Assembly (NCBI GenBank): GCA_019459285.1
Contig: JAIBEL010000009.1
Coordinates: 1 to 51,173 of the forward strand
Direction: 5' to 3'
DNA: 51,173 bases
Origin: Rhizobium sp.
GTDB lineage: Bacteria > Pseudomonadota > Gammaproteobacteria > Burkholderiales > Thiobacillaceae
How positions within the stretch are numbered: the stretch's first letter is position 1; each line of letters opens with the position of its first letter. Made by a program: the position numbers and the translations under genes. Shown in pieces: positions 51,166 to 51,173 of the stretch. The notes under the pieces were generated by a model, which made no database searches, was not told the origin of the DNA, and saw only the letters and a list, made by a program, of their open reading frames with translations.

Positions 51166-51173
51166 CGGGTGGG

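Overview
The window looks like a chromosomal contig from a betaproteobacterium, most likely a Hydrogenophilales/Thiobacillus-type chemolithoautotroph. This is inference from high G+C, the gene order uvrC-pgsA-tRNA(Gly-Cys-Leu)-rimP-nusA-infB-rbfA-truB-rpsO-pnp, and a CbbY-type phosphatase of the kind tied to the Calvin cycle. No rRNA, CRISPR array, integrase or insertion sequence was seen. Both extreme ends are full of G/C homopolymers and damaged codons, so the first and last genes are partial and unreliable.

Region 1 (about 1-13 kb) is an iron-homeostasis block. It starts with the end of a cation diffusion facilitator. Three promoters overlapping Fur-box-like sequences (about 1.0, 3.0 and 12.1 kb) drive three units. 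The first is hemP with a peroxiredoxin, two small unknown proteins and an ABM-fold protein. The second is tonB-exbB-exbD-feoA-feoB-fiu-piuC followed by a small PepSY protein and a cytochrome b561. The third is bfd, followed by bfr on what looks like its own promoter. A 1-Cys peroxiredoxin between them is broken by a one-base frameshift.

Region 2 (13-26 kb) is housekeeping: a uracil-DNA glycosylase, a tautomerase, uvrC, pgsA, three tRNAs, the rimP-nusA-infB-rbfA-truB translation/transcription cluster, rpsO and pnp. A 268-bp nested palindromic element fills the whole gap before uvrC.

Region 3 (26-41.6 kb) is more accessory. It holds a TctDE/QseBC-like two-component system facing an Asr-like Lys/His-rich periplasmic protein, with a PmrA/QseB-type direct-repeat box between them. 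Then come dksA, cbbY, folD, tRNA Pro-Arg-His, ychJ, tesA and the ybbA-ybbP exporter. A five-gene unit follows: a PepSY protein, two tandem four-fold-repeat membrane proteins, and a second QseBC-like system, with another PmrA/QseB-type box in front. A decayed NCS1 nucleobase permease follows, which still has a near-perfect sigma-54 promoter and an NtrC-like site.

Region 4 (41.6-51 kb) holds trhO, a MscS channel, a methyltransferase, a Cys-rich lipoprotein, yaeQ, a cold-shock protein, an aspartyl protease, an M48 metalloprotease, a YbaK-type deacylase, a Lon-family protease and a partial polysaccharide pyruvyltransferase.

The best candidates for undescribed biology are the PepSY/four-fold-repeat membrane protein/two-component operon, the T-shaped palindrome upstream of uvrC, and the small PepSY plus b561 pair as a possible split siderophore reductase.
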